Shown: positions 27,243 through 38,671 of the stretch, piece by piece | Numbering within the stretch: position 1 is the stretch's first letter | How the letters are laid out: every line of letters starts with the position of its first letter | NCBI GenBank assembly: GCA_003251795.1 | Contig: QKEI01000244.1 | Span: 1 to 38,722, forward strand | Length of the DNA: 38,722 nucleotides | Source: Candidatus Muproteobacteria bacterium | GTDB lineage: Bacteria; Pseudomonadota; Gammaproteobacteria; Acidiferrobacterales; SPGG2 | Reading direction: 5' to 3' | Translations under genes and position numbers: made by a program | The notes under the pieces: generated by a model | What the model was told of the DNA's origin: nothing | The model's database searches: none | What the model saw: the letters and a program-made list of their open reading frames with translations, nothing else

Positions 27243-30200
27243 ATGGCACACATGGACGGCAGTACCAGCCACTGGTTGGTGCAGACCGCCATTGGCTCGC
27301 TCGCACGCCTCACACACCGCGGCGCCATCGCCGCTGACGGCAAGACCGGTGATGGCTGCGGGCTGCTACTGAAGAAGCCGGACGGTTTCCTGCGCGAGGT
27401 GGCGCGCGAACAGCGGCTCAAGCTAAAGGATCTCTACGCCGTCGGTATGGTGTTTCTCGATCGTGATGCTACGCGCGCCAAACGCGCACGCGAGCGCCTG
27501 GAGCAGGAACTCAAAGCCGAAGGTCTCGAGGTCTGCGGCTGGCGCGACGTGCCAACCAACCCCGATGCCTGCGGGGCCGAGGCACTCAAGACCTTGCCCG
27601 CTATCCGTCAGCTATTCGTCAATGCCCGCGCAGACATGGATGAAGCCGCCTTTGAGCGCCGCCTCTATGTCGCCCGACGCCGATGCGAGAAGGCGCTTGA
27701 GCCTGAAGACGAGCGTTTCTACGTGCCGAGTCTCTCGAGCAGAGTGATCTCTTACAAGGGGCTCGTCATGCCGGCCAACCTGCCGGTGTTCTATCGTGAT
27801 CTCAATGATGAGCGCATGGAATCCACGCTGTGCCTGTTTCACCAGCGCTTTTCCACCAATACCTGGCCGCAGTGGCGTCTGGCGCATCCCTTTCGTTATC
27901 TCGCGCACAACGGCGAGATCAACACCATCCAGGGCAATCGCCTGTGGGCGCTGGCGCGCGCCCCCAAGTTCCGCACGCCGCTGATCCCCGATTTCGAGGA
28001 CGCCTACCCGTTGACATCCATGACCGGCTCCGACTCCTCGAGCCTGGACAACATGCTGGAGGCATTGCTGGCCGGTGGCATGGACATCTTCCGCGCCATG
28101 CGCATGTTGATTCCGCCGGCGTGGCAGAATGTCGATCTCGATCCGGATCTGCGCGCGTTCTACGAATACAGCTCCATGCACATGGAGCCGTGGGACGGGC
28201 CCGCCGGTATCGTGCTCACGGACGGCCGCTACGCTGCTTGCGTGCTCGACCGCAACGGGCTACGGCCGGCACGCTATGTGATTACCCACCGTGACGGTGC
28301 CGCTGCCGCCGAAGCAGGCGATTACAGCGGTTGCGTGATCACGCTCGCGACCGAGGTCGGCACGTATGACTACGCGCCGCAGGAGATCGTCGCCAAAGGA
28401 CGCTTGCGTCCGGGGGAGATGATCGCCGCCGACACGGCAACCGGAAAGCTGCTGTTGGCCAAGGATATCAACCAACTGTTAAAGGTGCGACATCCCTACA
28501 AACGCTGGTTGCGCGCGCACGCTCGACGCCTGGAAGCGACCCTGATGGAGGAAGAGTCGGCGAGTGTGGCAATGGAGCCGAAAGAGCTCGCGGTGTACCA
28601 GAAGCTCTTCAATATTACCTTCGAGGAGCGTGATCAGATTCTACGCGTGTTGGCCGAGGCAGGTCAGGAAGCCGTAGGATCAATGGGTGATGATACGCCG
28701 TTATCGGTTTTTTCCAGGCTGCCGCGCTCGCTGTTCGATTACTTCCGCCAACAGTTCGCCCAGGTCACGAACCCGCCGATCGATCCACTGCGCGAGCAGA
28801 TCGTGATGTCGCTCGAGACCTGTTTTGGTCGCGAGCACAACGTGTTCCAGGAAACCCCCGAGGATGCCGCGCGCCTGGTAGCCGATTCGCCGGTGCTGTC
28901 GGTTAGCAAGTTCAACCGACTGCTGGCCGATAACGACCCGAACTACGCGCATACCGTGATCAATCTGAGCTACCCGCGTGACGGTGACCTGCGCGCGGCC
29001 ATCGTCGACGTTTGCGACCAGGCGGTAGCGTCGGTGCGCCAAGGCAAGACCATGATCGTGCTCTCTGACAGGGAGATTGCCGAGGACAAGGTGCCGATCC
29101 ATGCATTGCTCGCCACTGGCGCGTTGCACCATCGCCTGATCGAGGAAGGCTTGCGTTGCGATGCCAACATCGTGCTCGAGACGGGCACCGCGCGTGACCC
29201 GCATCATTTCGCCGTGCTCATCGGCTACGGTGCCACGGCGGTCTTCCCTTACCTTGCTTATGATTCATTGCGCGGCATGATCGCTACCGGCGAGATCGGC
29301 GCACGCGACGCCGTGCGCGTGGCGCACAGCTATCGCAAGGGCATCAACAAGGGCCTCTACAAGATTATCTCGAAGATGGGGATCTCGACCGTCGACAGCT
29401 ACCGCGGCGCGCAGCTGTTCGAGGCCGTGGGGCTGAGCCGCGAGGTCGTTGACCTTTGCTTTGCCGGAACCCCGTGCCGCGTGCAGGGCACCAGCTTCCG
29501 GGACTTGCATGAGGATCAGGTGCGTCTCGCGCAGGCGGCCTGGAACCCGCGCAAAGCCATCGACCAGGGCGGGTATCTCAAGTTCGTGCACGGCGGCGAG
29601 TACCACGCGTTCAATCCGGACGTAGTCGCGGCATTGCACGCGGCCGTGCAGTCGGGCGAGTACGCCAAGTACAAGGAATTCGCCAACCTGGTCAACGGGC
29701 GCGCACCGATGGTGATTCGCGACCTGTTCGGCTTGCGCGCCGATACCCAACCCATCCCGATCGAACAGGTGGAACCGATCGAATCGATCCTGCCGCGCTT
29801 CGATTCCGCTGGCATGTCGCTCGGCGCGTTGTCACCGGAGGCCCATGAGACGCTTGCGGAAGCGATGAATCGCATGGGCGCGCGCTCCAACTCCGGCGAG
29901 GGCGGTGAGGATCCGAAGCGCTACGGCACCGAGCGCACCTCCAAGATCAAACAGGTGGCATCCGGGCGTTTCGGGGTGACGCCGGCCTATCTCGTCAGCG
30001 CCGAGGTGTTGCAGATCAAGATCGCGCAAGGCGCCAAGCCCGGCGAGGGCGGCCAGCTGCCTGGTCACAAGGTAAACGAGATGATCGCGCGCTTGCGCTA
30101 CGCACGCCCCGGCGTCGCCTTGATCTCGCCGGCGCCGCATCACGATATCTATTCGATCGAAGATTTGGCACAGCTGATCTTCGACCTGAAACAGGTGAAC

Positions 30201-31673
30201 CCGAAGGCGCTGGTGTCTGTGAAGCTGGTTTCCGGACCGGGGGTCGGCACCATCGCCGCTGGCTGCGCCAAAGCCTATGCTGATCTGATCACCATCGCCG
30301 GTTACGACGGCGGCACCGGCGCCAGCCCGTTGACCTCGGTAAAGTATGCCGGCACGCCCTGGGAGCTCGGGCTCACGGAGACGCACCAGATACTGCGCGC
30401 CAACGACCTGCGCAGCAAGGTGCGTGTGCAGGCCGATGGCGGCATGAAGACCGGTCTCGATGTGATCAAGGCCGCCATTCTCGGCGCCGAGAGCTTCGGC
30501 TTCGGTACCGCGCCCATGATCGCCATGGGCTGCAAGTACCTGCGTATCTGCCACCTGAACAACTGCGCCACTGGCGTCGCCACGCAAAACAATGTGCTGC
30601 GTCTGCGCCATTTCAAGGGCGAAGTCGAGCTCATCATGAATTACTTCCATTTCGTGGCGCAGGAGGTACGGGAATGGCTGGCGCAACTTGGCGCGCGCCG
30701 TCTTGAGGACCTTATCGGCCGAACCGATTTGTTGACAACACGTGCCGGCGAGACCGAAAAGCAGCGGCGTCTCGACTTACGGCCGATCCTGTCCGACGCT
30801 GGCGTAGCGCGCGAGAAGCCGCAATACTGCCAGGTCGCGCGCAACGAGCCGTTTGACAAAGGCGAGGTGGCGGAACAAATGGTTCGGGACGCACGCGACG
30901 CGATCGAACGCAAGCTCGGCGGCGAGTTCAGTTATCGCGTACGCAACGTCGACCGTGCCCTGGGTGCGCGACTGTCGGGCGAGATCGCGCGGCGCCACGG
31001 CGATCACGGCATGGCGGATGCGCCGATCACCTTGCGCCTGCAGGGCACGGCGGGACAGAGTCTCGGCGCGTGGAACGCCGGCGGTCTGCATATTGTTTTG
31101 GAGGGGGATGCCAACGACTATGTCGGCAAGGGCATGGCCGGTGGCAAGATCGTTATCTATCCGCCGCGCGACTCCCAGTTCCGCAGCAATGAAGCCGCGA
31201 TCATCGGCAACACCTGCCTATACGGGGCCACGGGCGGCAAACTGTTTGCTTCGGGGATCGCCGGCGAGCGCTTCGCCGTGCGCAACTCCGGTGCCTACGC
31301 CGTAGTAGAGGGCGTCGGTGATCACGGTTGCGAGTACATGACCGGCGGCGCCGCCGCAGTGCTCGGCCGCACGGGTTTGAACTTTGCAGCGGGCATGACC
31401 GGCGGTGTCGCCTTCGTACTCGATCTGAACAACACCTTCGTCGACCGCTACAACCACGAGCTGGTCGAAATCCACCGCATCACGACTGAGAGCATGGAGG
31501 CTCATCGCAATTACTTGCTGCGCATGATCGGTGAGTTTGTGGCGGAGACCGGCAGCGCTTGGGGACAGTCGATTCTCGATGATTTCTACGACTTCGTCGG
31601 TAAGTTCTGGCTAATCAAACCGGTCGCCTCGGACCTCAACACCCTACTCGATACGCTGCGTGCCGCGGCATAG
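27243..31673 (+). CDS. gltB: Glutamate synthase large subunit, lacking its N-terminal catalytic cysteine
   Basis: The reading frame is open for 1476 codons and otherwise looks intact. It begins at [12 protein letters not shown], which aligns just after the D-N-C-G-F-G-L motif of the family, so the protein lacks the propeptide and Cys1 of the class II amidotransferase domain (about 1-400, with [16 protein letters not shown] and [10 protein letters not shown]). The FMN-binding synthase domain (about 780-1180) has [37 protein letters not shown] and the 3Fe-4S cysteines in [12 protein letters not shown] (near 1097-1108). A C-terminal beta-helix follows ([26 protein letters not shown]). Normally the enzyme converts glutamine and 2-oxoglutarate to two glutamates with GltD. 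No good Shine-Dalgarno precedes 27243. Confidence 0.93.
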   Translation: MAHMDGSTSHWLVQTAIGSLARLTHRGAIAADGKTGDGCGLLLKKPDGFLREVAREQRLKLKDLYAVGMVFLDRDATRAKRARERLEQELKAEGLEVCGWRDVPTNPDACGAEALKTLPAIRQLFVNARADMDEAAFERRLYVARRRCEKALEPEDERFYVPSLSSRVISYKGLVMPANLPVFYRDLNDERMESTLCLFHQRFSTNTWPQWRLAHPFRYLAHNGEINTIQGNRLWALARAPKFRTPLIPDFEDAYPLTSMTGSDSSSLDNMLEALLAGGMDIFRAMRMLIPPAWQNVDLDPDLRAFYEYSSMHMEPWDGPAGIVLTDGRYAACVLDRNGLRPARYVITHRDGAAAAEAGDYSGCVITLATEVGTYDYAPQEIVAKGRLRPGEMIAADTATGKLLLAKDINQLLKVRHPYKRWLRAHARRLEATLMEEESASVAMEPKELAVYQKLFNITFEERDQILRVLAEAGQEAVGSMGDDTPLSVFSRLPRSLFDYFRQQFAQVTNPPIDPLREQIVMSLETCFGREHNVFQETPEDAARLVADSPVLSVSKFNRLLADNDPNYAHTVINLSYPRDGDLRAAIVDVCDQAVASVRQGKTMIVLSDREIAEDKVPIHALLATGALHHRLIEEGLRCDANIVLETGTARDPHHFAVLIGYGATAVFPYLAYDSLRGMIATGEIGARDAVRVAHSYRKGINKGLYKIISKMGISTVDSYRGAQLFEAVGLSREVVDLCFAGTPCRVQGTSFRDLHEDQVRLAQAAWNPRKAIDQGGYLKFVHGGEYHAFNPDVVAALHAAVQSGEYAKYKEFANLVNGRAPMVIRDLFGLRADTQPIPIEQVEPIESILPRFDSAGMSLGALSPEAHETLAEAMNRMGARSNSGEGGEDPKRYGTERTSKIKQVASGRFGVTPAYLVSAEVLQIKIAQGAKPGEGGQLPGHKVNEMIARLRYARPGVALISPAPHHDIYSIEDLAQLIFDLKQVNPKALVSVKLVSGPGVGTIAAGCAKAYADLITIAGYDGGTGASPLTSVKYAGTPWELGLTETHQILRANDLRSKVRVQADGGMKTGLDVIKAAILGAESFGFGTAPMIAMGCKYLRICHLNNCATGVATQNNVLRLRHFKGEVELIMNYFHFVAQEVREWLAQLGARRLEDLIGRTDLLTTRAGETEKQRRLDLRPILSDAGVAREKPQYCQVARNEPFDKGEVAEQMVRDARDAIERKLGGEFSYRVRNVDRALGARLSGEIARRHGDHGMADAPITLRLQGTAGQSLGAWNAGGLHIVLEGDANDYVGKGMAGGKIVIYPPRDSQFRSNEAAIIGNTCLYGATGGKLFASGIAGERFAVRNSGAYAVVEGVGDHGCEYMTGGAAAVLGRTGLNFAAGMTGGVAFVLDLNNTFVDRYNHELVEIHRITTESMEAHRNYLLRMIGEFVAETGSAWGQSILDDFYDFVGKFWLIKPVASDLNTLLDTLRAAA

Positions 31674-31739
31674 GCGCTGGCGCTTTCGGGGTAACGGATG
31701 AGCAGACCTGTGGACAGCGCGCGCACGGCAAATGTGTGA

Positions 31740-33188
<1,449 letters not shown>

Positions 33189-33210
33189 CCGCCTCCACTC
33201 TCACACTAAG

Positions 33211-34275
33211 ATGCCCGAGCTGAAGAACGATCGTCTGCTGCGGGCCTTGTTGCGAAAGCCCGTCGATGTCACACCGGTGTGGATCATGCGCCAGGCCGGA
33301 CGCTACTTGCCAGAGTATCGCGCAACCCGTGAGCGTGCGGGCAATTTTCTTGCGCTCTGCACGACCCCCGAGCTCGCCTGTGAGGTTACGTTGCAGCCAG
33401 TACGCCGCTTTGATCTTGATGCGGCGATTGTTTTTTCCGACATACTTACTATTCCGGCTGCCATGGGCTTGGGTCTTTATTTCGCCGAAGGCGAAGGGCC
33501 GCGCTTCGAGCGCCCGCTACACGGCGAAGCCGATATAGCTGCGCTGCGCGTACCCGATCCGGAAAACGAGCTGCGCTATGTTATGGATACTATTCGCCTG
33601 GCACGCCGTGAGCTCGCCGGTCGCATACCGCTGATCGGGTTCGCTGGCAGTCCATGGACGCTCGCGACCTATATGGTCGAGGGCGGGTCGACGCGAGATT
33701 TCGCGCGCGTGAAGGCGCTCATGTACCGTGAGCCCGCGGTGTTGCAGAAGCTGCTGATGACGCTCGGCGAGGCGATCACCGACTATCTAAACGCCCAAAT
33801 CTCGGCGGGGGCGCAAGCGCTGATGATTTTCGACACGTGGGGCGGGGTACTGACTCCGCGCGATTATGTACGCTTCTCCGTGGATCCCATGGCACGCATC
33901 GTCGCCGGCCTGCAACGCGAGGCCGAGGGTCGTCGCGTACCGGTAATTCTTTTCAGCAGGAATGCTGGGGCGTCGTTGGAAGCGCTGGCAGGGAGCGGCT
34001 GCGACGCGATCGGCGTTGATTGGACCGTCGATCTGGCCGAAGCGCGCCGCCGTGTCGGGGAACACGTGGCGCTACAGGGCAACATGGATCCGACCGTGCT
34101 CTATGCCCCAGCGCAACGCGTGCGCGAGGAGGTCGCGGCCGTGCTGGTGAGCTACGGCCGGGGTAGCGGCCATGTGTTCAATCTCGGGCACGGCATTGCC
34201 CCAGATGTAGACCCGGACCATGTCGCTGTCGTGGTCGATGCGGTGCATGAAGAAAGTCGTAAGTATCATCGATAG
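33211..34275 (+). CDS. hemE: Uroporphyrinogen decarboxylase
   Basis: The enzyme removes four carboxyl groups from uroporphyrinogen III to give coproporphyrinogen III in heme and chlorophyll synthesis. The 354-aa length from the ATG at 33211 ([14 protein letters not shown]) is typical; the frame extends upstream into gltD but the family starts here. Motifs: the substrate-binding [31 protein letters not shown] with the catalytic aspartate, [18 protein letters not shown], the tyrosine and [10 protein letters not shown] blocks, and [13 protein letters not shown] with the conserved His. The position after gltBD is the same as in Pseudomonas. Confidence 0.96.
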   Translation: MPELKNDRLLRALLRKPVDVTPVWIMRQAGRYLPEYRATRERAGNFLALCTTPELACEVTLQPVRRFDLDAAIVFSDILTIPAAMGLGLYFAEGEGPRFERPLHGEADIAALRVPDPENELRYVMDTIRLARRELAGRIPLIGFAGSPWTLATYMVEGGSTRDFARVKALMYREPAVLQKLLMTLGEAITDYLNAQISAGAQALMIFDTWGGVLTPRDYVRFSVDPMARIVAGLQREAEGRRVPVILFSRNAGASLEALAGSGCDAIGVDWTVDLAEARRRVGEHVALQGNMDPTVLYAPAQRVREEVAAVLVSYGRGSGHVFNLGHGIAPDVDPDHVAVVVDAVHEESRKYHR

Positions 34276-34365
34276 CCCTCGAGTTTGTTTCAGATCAAAA
34301 CTTGGGCGGGTTGTCTGGGGTAGCATTTTGCGTTGAAATAACAATACAAATAGCAAGCCATAAGA

Positions 34366-34503
34366 ATGAGCATCGGTATCCCCAAGGACACTCGGTCAGG
34401 CGAGACCCGCGTCACCGCCACACCGGAAACCGTCAACAAGCTCCGTGCCAAGGGGTTCGAGATCCTTATCGAAAAATCCGCCGGTATCGACTCTCGTCGT
34501 TAA
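34366..34503 (+). pseudogene. pntA: Remnant of a pntA N-terminus (fragment 1)
   Basis: An ATG-started frame of 45 codons reads MSIGIPKDTRSGETRVTATP and continues NKLRAKGFEILIEKSAG before ending at TAA. This is the N-terminal signature of NAD(P) transhydrogenase subunit alpha (also shared with alanine dehydrogenase), truncated before the NAD-binding domain. A sampled line is about 65% GC, like the surrounding native genes and unlike the intact pntA downstream, so this may be what is left of the resident gene. It is too short to be functional. Confidence 0.75.
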
Positions 34504-34525
34504 TCAGCTTCTTGAGTTCGACTAG

Positions 34526-34612
34526 GAAGTGGCTGTCGAATCCGGCGCTGGGGGGCCGCGGTCAACTACAGCGACCAAATACTATACGGACGCCGGCGGT
34601 GAAGTATTGAAC
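34526..34612 (+). pseudogene. Second decayed pntA-like fragment with frameshifts (fragment 2)
   Basis: Codons from 34526 read EVAVESGAG, a near-copy of the block [11 protein letters not shown] in the intact pntA. After a run of six G residues (34550-34555) the match continues one frame over as AVNYSDQ (34558-34578), then returns to the first frame as YYTDAGGEV (34580-34606). The pattern matches the segment after the GAG block of transhydrogenase alpha subunits. Two compensating shifts and a TAG just upstream (34523-34525) show it is not coding now. It overlaps in homology with the end of fragment 1, so the two do not simply join into one gene. Confidence 0.55.
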
Positions 34613-34722
34613 GAACTATCCTTCTTAGACATGGGCGCCAGAACACCATCGAGACAGATGTTCATGTAGTGCAGTTTGCTCAAAGCAGGGAAATATCCAG
34701 CAGTCTCAATGCAACGGAGTAA

Positions 34723-36288
34723 ATGACGATGAAAATCGGAGTCCCCAAAGAAATTCACCCGGGTGAAAAGCGTGTTGCAACAACACCGGAAGTCGCGGAA
34801 AGACTGCGAAAACTGGGGTTCTCAGTTGCAGTGGAATCCGGTGCGGGTGAAAAAGCCAATTTCTTAGACGATGCCTACCGAGAAGCCGGTGTCGAGATTA
34901 TCGATGACGCCAAATCACTATGGGAGTCATCTAATCTGATTCTCAAGGTACGGGGTCCTGAGAAGCATCCGGAGCTCGGCATCGATGAAGTCGAATTACT
35001 GCAACAAGGTAAAACCTTGGTCAGTTTTATATGGCCGGCGCAGAACAAGGAGCTGATGCAGCGTCTGGCTGCTAAGAAAGTCACTGTGCTGGCAATGGAC
35101 AGCGTACCTCGAATATCCCGCGCGCAGAAACTCGATGCCTTGAGTTCCATGGCCAATATTGCTGGCTATCGTGCTGTGATCGAGGCATCTGAGCATTTTG
35201 GCCGTTTCTTCACAGGTCAGATCACCGCAGCCGGTAAGGTGCCTCCTGCCAAAGTCATGGTGATCGGTGCGGGCGTCGCAGGACTGGCAGCTATCGGCAC
35301 AGCAAAAGGACTAGGTGCCATTGTCAGGGCTTTTGATACACGGCCTGAAGTGAAAGAGCAAATTGAAAGCATGAATGCCGAATTTCTCGAGCTCGACTTT
35401 AAGGAAGAAGGTTCAGGTGTAGGCGGTTATGCGAAGGTGATGAGTGATGAGTTTATCAAGGCAGAAATGGATCTTTTCGCTCGCCAGGCTATGGAGGTCG
35501 ATATCATCATCACCACGGCTCTGATTCCGGGTAAACCCGCCCCTAAATTGATAACGGAAGCCATGGTCGAGACCATGCGAGATGGGAGTGTGATTGTCGA
35601 TCTCGCCGCCGAACAAGGTGGTAATTGTGCGCTGACCAAACCGGGCAAGGTCGTTGAGAAGTACGGCGTCACCATTATCGGTTATACCGATATGCCCAGC
35701 CGAATGGCAGCCCAGGCTAGCCAACTCTATGCAAGCAATCTATGGCACCTGCTAACCGACCTGTGCCCGGAAAAGAATGGCGAGCTCGTAGTTAATATGG
35801 AAGATGAGGTCATTCGGGGAACAACCGTCATCAAAGAAGGAGAAATCACCTGGCCGCCTCCGCCGCCAAAGATCTCTGCAGCACCGCCCAAACCTGCCGA
35901 AAAACCAAAGGCGGAGCCCGAAGAGAAGAAGGCGCCACTGATTACACCAGCTATGAGAGCTGCCCTGACGGTCTTGATCGGGGGATTGCTTTTCTATGGC
36001 ATCGGTATGAGTGCACCACCTTCATTTATGCAGCACTTCACGGTATTTGTATTGGCCTGCTTTGTCGGCTACATGGTGATCTGGAATGTAACTCCTGCTC
36101 TGCATACTCCCTTGATGAGTGTCACTAATGCGATCAGCAGCATTATCGTAATCGGCGCACTCATACAAGTCTCGTCAGCAAACGCATTGCTTGCGGGTAT
36201 CGCTGCTTTCGGGATACTCATTACCAGCATCAATATCTTTGGCGGTTTTGCAGTTACTCAGCGCATGCTGCAAATGTTCAGGAAGTAG
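34723..36288 (+). CDS. pntA: NAD(P) transhydrogenase subunit alpha
   Basis: PntA binds NAD(H) and, with PntB, couples hydride transfer to NADP with proton flow across the inner membrane, mainly to make NADPH. The 521-aa protein is the fused alpha type: N-terminal [20 protein letters not shown], the NAD fold with [22 protein letters not shown] (about 178-199) and [23 protein letters not shown], a proline/lysine/glutamate-rich linker (about 380-408), then three or four membrane helices (about 410-515). GGAG at 34716-34719 lies 3 nt from the ATG at 34723 but 9 nt from the ATG at 34729, which gives the usual MKIGVPKE start and is perhaps the real one. Sampled lines are about 53% GC, clearly lower than gltB or hemE (about 65%), suggesting transfer. 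Confidence 0.95.
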   Translation: MTMKIGVPKEIHPGEKRVATTPEVAERLRKLGFSVAVESGAGEKANFLDDAYREAGVEIIDDAKSLWESSNLILKVRGPEKHPELGIDEVELLQQGKTLVSFIWPAQNKELMQRLAAKKVTVLAMDSVPRISRAQKLDALSSMANIAGYRAVIEASEHFGRFFTGQITAAGKVPPAKVMVIGAGVAGLAAIGTAKGLGAIVRAFDTRPEVKEQIESMNAEFLELDFKEEGSGVGGYAKVMSDEFIKAEMDLFARQAMEVDIIITTALIPGKPAPKLITEAMVETMRDGSVIVDLAAEQGGNCALTKPGKVVEKYGVTIIGYTDMPSRMAAQASQLYASNLWHLLTDLCPEKNGELVVNMEDEVIRGTTVIKEGEITWPPPPPKISAAPPKPAEKPKAEPEEKKAPLITPAMRAALTVLIGGLLFYGIGMSAPPSFMQHFTVFVLACFVGYMVIWNVTPALHTPLMSVTNAISSIIVIGALIQVSSANALLAGIAAFGILITSINIFGGFAVTQRMLQMFRK

Positions 36289-36299
36289 GAGAGATAGCC

Positions 36300-37703
36300 A
36301 TGCCACAAGGATTAGTAACAGCTGCATATATCGGCGCTATCATCCTGTTCATCCTGGCCTTGGGCGGATTAAGCCATCCAGAGACATCACGCCGTGGCAA
36401 TGCCTACGGCATCACTGGCATGGCCATCGCGGTCGTGGCGACCGTGTTAGGACCGCAGGTCAACGTCATCGGGATCATTATTGTCTGCATGCTCATCGGT
36501 GGCACGATCGGTTTCATCCTTGCGCTGAAGGTGCAGATGACCCAGATGCCGGAATTGGTGGCAATTTTGCACAGCCTGGTCGGTGTTGCCGCAGTGCTCG
36601 TTGGTTTTGTGAATTTCATGGACCCGAATGCGGCACTGCACTTTACTGATAGCGAAAAGTTTATTCATGACATAGAAACGTACGTCGGGGTATTGATCGG
36701 CGCCATCACTTTTTCCGGTTCGGTCATCGCTTTTGGCAAACTGAGCGCCAAGATTTCCGGTAAGCCAGTCTTGCTGCCGGCACGCCATTGGCTGAACCTC
36801 GGTTTACTCATTGCTTCAATCTGGCTTTGTTTTGAATTCGTGAATCAGGCCGAAACCGGTGGCGGTCTGATCCCGTTGCTGATCATGACTGCTATTGCGC
36901 TGGCTTTTGGTGTCCACATGGTGATGGCAATTGGCGGCGCGGATATGCCTGTTGTTATCTCCATGTTAAACAGCTATTCAGGCTGGGCCGCAGCAGCCAC
37001 CGGATTTATGTTGTCCAATGACCTGCTAATTGTTACCGGTGCCCTGGTGGGTAGTAGTGGCGCAATCCTGAGCTACATTATGTGTCGCGCCATGAACAGG
37101 CATTTCCTTTCGGTAATAGCGGGCGGTTTTGGTACTGAATCCGCTGGTACTGCCGGCACTACAAGCGACGAAGGTGAAGTATTTCCCATCGAGTACGAAG
37201 AAGTTGCTCAATTGTTGCTAGCCGCCAAAGAAGTAATGATTATCCCCGGCTATGGCATGGCAGTGGCACAGGCTCAACACGCGGTTCGTGAACTTACCGA
37301 CGCGCTACGTTCAAAGAGCGTCAATGTCCGCTTTGGAATTCACCCGGTAGCGGGCCGAATGCCTGGCCATATGAACGTACTGCTGGCAGAGGCTCGTGTG
37401 CCCTATGACATCGTGTTCGAGATGGATGAGATCAATGAGGATTTTCCTGACGTTGACGTATCTATCGTCCTGGGCGCCAACGATATCGTCAATCCGTCTG
37501 CACAAGATGACCCGCACAGTCCCATCGCCGGCATGCCGGTGCTGGAATGCTGGAAAGGTAAGACCACGATTGTAATGAAACGTAGCATGGCATCTGGCTA
37601 TGCAGGGGTGCAGAATCCGTTGTTCTTCAAAGAAAACACAAGAATGTTCTTTGGAGATGCAAAGGATAGTCTGGAGAAAGTACTAAAAGAGATAGCCAAG
37701 TAG
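36300..37703 (+). CDS. pntB: NAD(P) transhydrogenase subunit beta
   Basis: The 467-aa partner of PntA has eight or nine membrane helices (roughly 1-270) that form the proton channel with the PntA tail, then a cytoplasmic NADP(H)-binding domain (about 295-467) with [72 protein letters not shown] and [16 protein letters not shown]. The Shine-Dalgarno AGGAGAGA is strong, and the gap to pntA is 11 bp, so the pair is one operon. Base composition matches pntA (about 52% GC in a sampled line), so both genes share an origin. Confidence 0.97.
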   Translation: MPQGLVTAAYIGAIILFILALGGLSHPETSRRGNAYGITGMAIAVVATVLGPQVNVIGIIIVCMLIGGTIGFILALKVQMTQMPELVAILHSLVGVAAVLVGFVNFMDPNAALHFTDSEKFIHDIETYVGVLIGAITFSGSVIAFGKLSAKISGKPVLLPARHWLNLGLLIASIWLCFEFVNQAETGGGLIPLLIMTAIALAFGVHMVMAIGGADMPVVISMLNSYSGWAAAATGFMLSNDLLIVTGALVGSSGAILSYIMCRAMNRHFLSVIAGGFGTESAGTAGTTSDEGEVFPIEYEEVAQLLLAAKEVMIIPGYGMAVAQAQHAVRELTDALRSKSVNVRFGIHPVAGRMPGHMNVLLAEARVPYDIVFEMDEINEDFPDVDVSIVLGANDIVNPSAQDDPHSPIAGMPVLECWKGKTTIVMKRSMASGYAGVQNPLFFKENTRMFFGDAKDSLEKVLKEIAK

Positions 37704-37713
37704 TTCACTGATG

Positions 37714-37739
37714 ACGCTCCCCTCATGAGAGGGGAGCGT
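37714..37739 (+). terminator. Strong hairpin after pntB
   Basis: An 11-bp perfect stem (37714-37724 pairing with 37729-37739) with a 4-nt ATGA loop starts 11 bp after the pntB stop. No T-run follows, so it may act as a weak terminator or as a 3' stabilising hairpin for the pntAB message. Confidence 0.6.
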
Positions 37740-37937
37740 TCAGCCAGGTAGCTTTCACACTTCCTAACGTTAGCTCGGCTATTTGTAGCGTTAGCATTGC
37801 GGCATCTTCCGCGACTAGCCCTCTTCCACCTGAGAAATTGCGCCGATATGGCTTTCCACGAGGCGCCATAGCGCAAGTTAGGAGCCGGGCTGCTCAACGC
37901 AAATCGGCGACCTATACTTATCTGGGTATGACACGAA
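37740..37937. other. Non-coding stretch between pntB and the membrane-protein gene
   Basis: No gene was recognised here. It contains a 10-bp palindrome CTAACGTTAG (37764-37773), a second CGTTAGC copy near 37789, and two further GTTAGG words between here and the next gene. A TATACT near 37913 could be a -10 for the next gene but has no convincing -35. Nothing resembles an RNA gene. Confidence 0.4.
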
Positions 37938-37959
37938 CGGGAGGCACTCCTTCCTCCCG
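37938..37959 (+). promoter_or_regulatory. Hairpin just upstream of the membrane-protein ribosome-binding site
   Basis: CGGGAGG (37938-37944) and CCTCCCG (37953-37959) form a perfect 7-bp stem with an 8-nt loop, ending 7 bases before the Shine-Dalgarno AGGTGG (37967-37972). It could affect translation of the next gene or be a leftover terminator without a T-run; the sequence does not decide. Confidence 0.4.
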
Positions 37960-37977
37960 CGAAGTTAGGTGGCGAAT

Positions 37978-38574
37978 ATGGCAATCGAGGCGTCCCAATC
38001 AAAGTTTGATCCAATAGCACTCGACACGGCGGTAGAGAAGGCGCTTGCTATCGCTCGCACCGCCGAAGCGGTCGCGTCGCGCAGCGTCAAGAAGGTCCAG
38101 CTCCTATTCTTTATCGGCATCGTCTCGGCCGTATGGCTCACATATTACGTCGCGCATAGCTTTGAGCTGACGTTGGTAAGCGCCTTTTGGGTCTTACTGG
38201 TGTTCGCGCTGCCGCCGCTGGTGCTCGGTAAGCTCTATGGCACCCTGCGAAGAACTATCGGTTTGCCGCAGCGATTGCACGAGCGCATTGAAAGCATCAG
38301 GGGTAAGACGGCGGAGCTCGGCAGCAGGTTGAAGACGTCGACGTCGTCTGAGCCAGCGAACAACGCGGCGAAGTTATCGGAGCTCTGGCGGAACGGGAAG
38401 GTGCTGCTGGAACTGAAATCGTTAGGCGGCGAGGCGCAGGAGATCGCCTCAGTGCTGGGCGAAGCGCTGATTCTCGCCAACCCGGTATTCGCCGTGTTGT
38501 TACTGGTCTCGACCGCCTTCACGCTTTCGCTGCTGCTCGTCGCCATCGGCACCTGGTTTGCCCACGTGCTGTGA
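37978..38574 (+). CDS. Unrecognised membrane protein with three predicted helices
   Basis: I do not recognise this 198-aa protein. It starts at the ATG at 37978, five bases after AGGTGG; the frame is also open from a GTG at 37969. The layout is a cytosolic-like N-terminus (1-38) with an Ala-rich helix (VEKALAIARTAEAVASRSVK), two adjacent hydrophobic helices (about 41-60 and 64-84), a hydrophilic middle (about 90-160, with RRTIGLPQRLHERIESIRGK and a Ser/Thr patch) and a long C-terminal helix (about 168-193). No catalytic or transport motif is apparent. Sampled composition is high GC, like the native genes and unlike pntAB. It is probably a real single gene, but its job is unknown. Confidence 0.75.
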   Translation: MAIEASQSKFDPIALDTAVEKALAIARTAEAVASRSVKKVQLLFFIGIVSAVWLTYYVAHSFELTLVSAFWVLLVFALPPLVLGKLYGTLRRTIGLPQRLHERIESIRGKTAELGSRLKTSTSSEPANNAAKLSELWRNGKVLLELKSLGGEAQEIASVLGEALILANPVFAVLLLVSTAFTLSLLLVAIGTWFAHVL

Positions 38575-38585
38575 GCCACCAGGTC

Positions 38586-38629
38586 GCCGAACCCGTTAGG
38601 ATTTCGCACCCTCAAGCCTGACGTTCGGC
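38586..38629 (+). repeat. Imperfect long hairpin downstream of the membrane-protein gene
   Basis: GCCGAAC (38586-38592) pairs with GTTCGGC (38623-38629). After a 2-nt bulge, GTTAGG (38595-38600) pairs with CCTGAC (38617-38622) with one G-T wobble, around a 16-nt loop. It begins 12 bp after the stop codon. It may be a transcription end signal, although no T-run follows directly. Confidence 0.5.
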
Positions 38630-38671
38630 CTAATCTGGTCACGGTTGCTTTGTTTTCCGGGTGCCGACATC

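Noticed and set aside
27200..27260. Programmed frameshift joining the two parts of gltB
   Set aside because: A ribosomal shift would join the frames but could not supply the missing D-N-C-G codons, and there is no slippery heptamer with a downstream structure.
29832..30686. 284-codon frame antisense to gltB
   Set aside because: It is a shadow of the synthase domain; the sense strand carries the conserved FMN and Fe-S motifs.
34302..34610. 102-codon frame between hemE and pntA
   Set aside because: The coding signal in this stretch is the pntA homology in other frames; this frame shows no similarity and starts in the hemE trailer.
37964..38629. Integron gene cassette with attC sites around the unknown membrane protein
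   Set aside because: GTTAGGT before the gene fits the GTTRRRY core and the downstream hairpin has bulged bases, but its ends are GCCGAAC/GTTCGGC rather than RYYYAAC/GTTRRRY, no paired left core exists for the upstream word, and no integrase is in the window.
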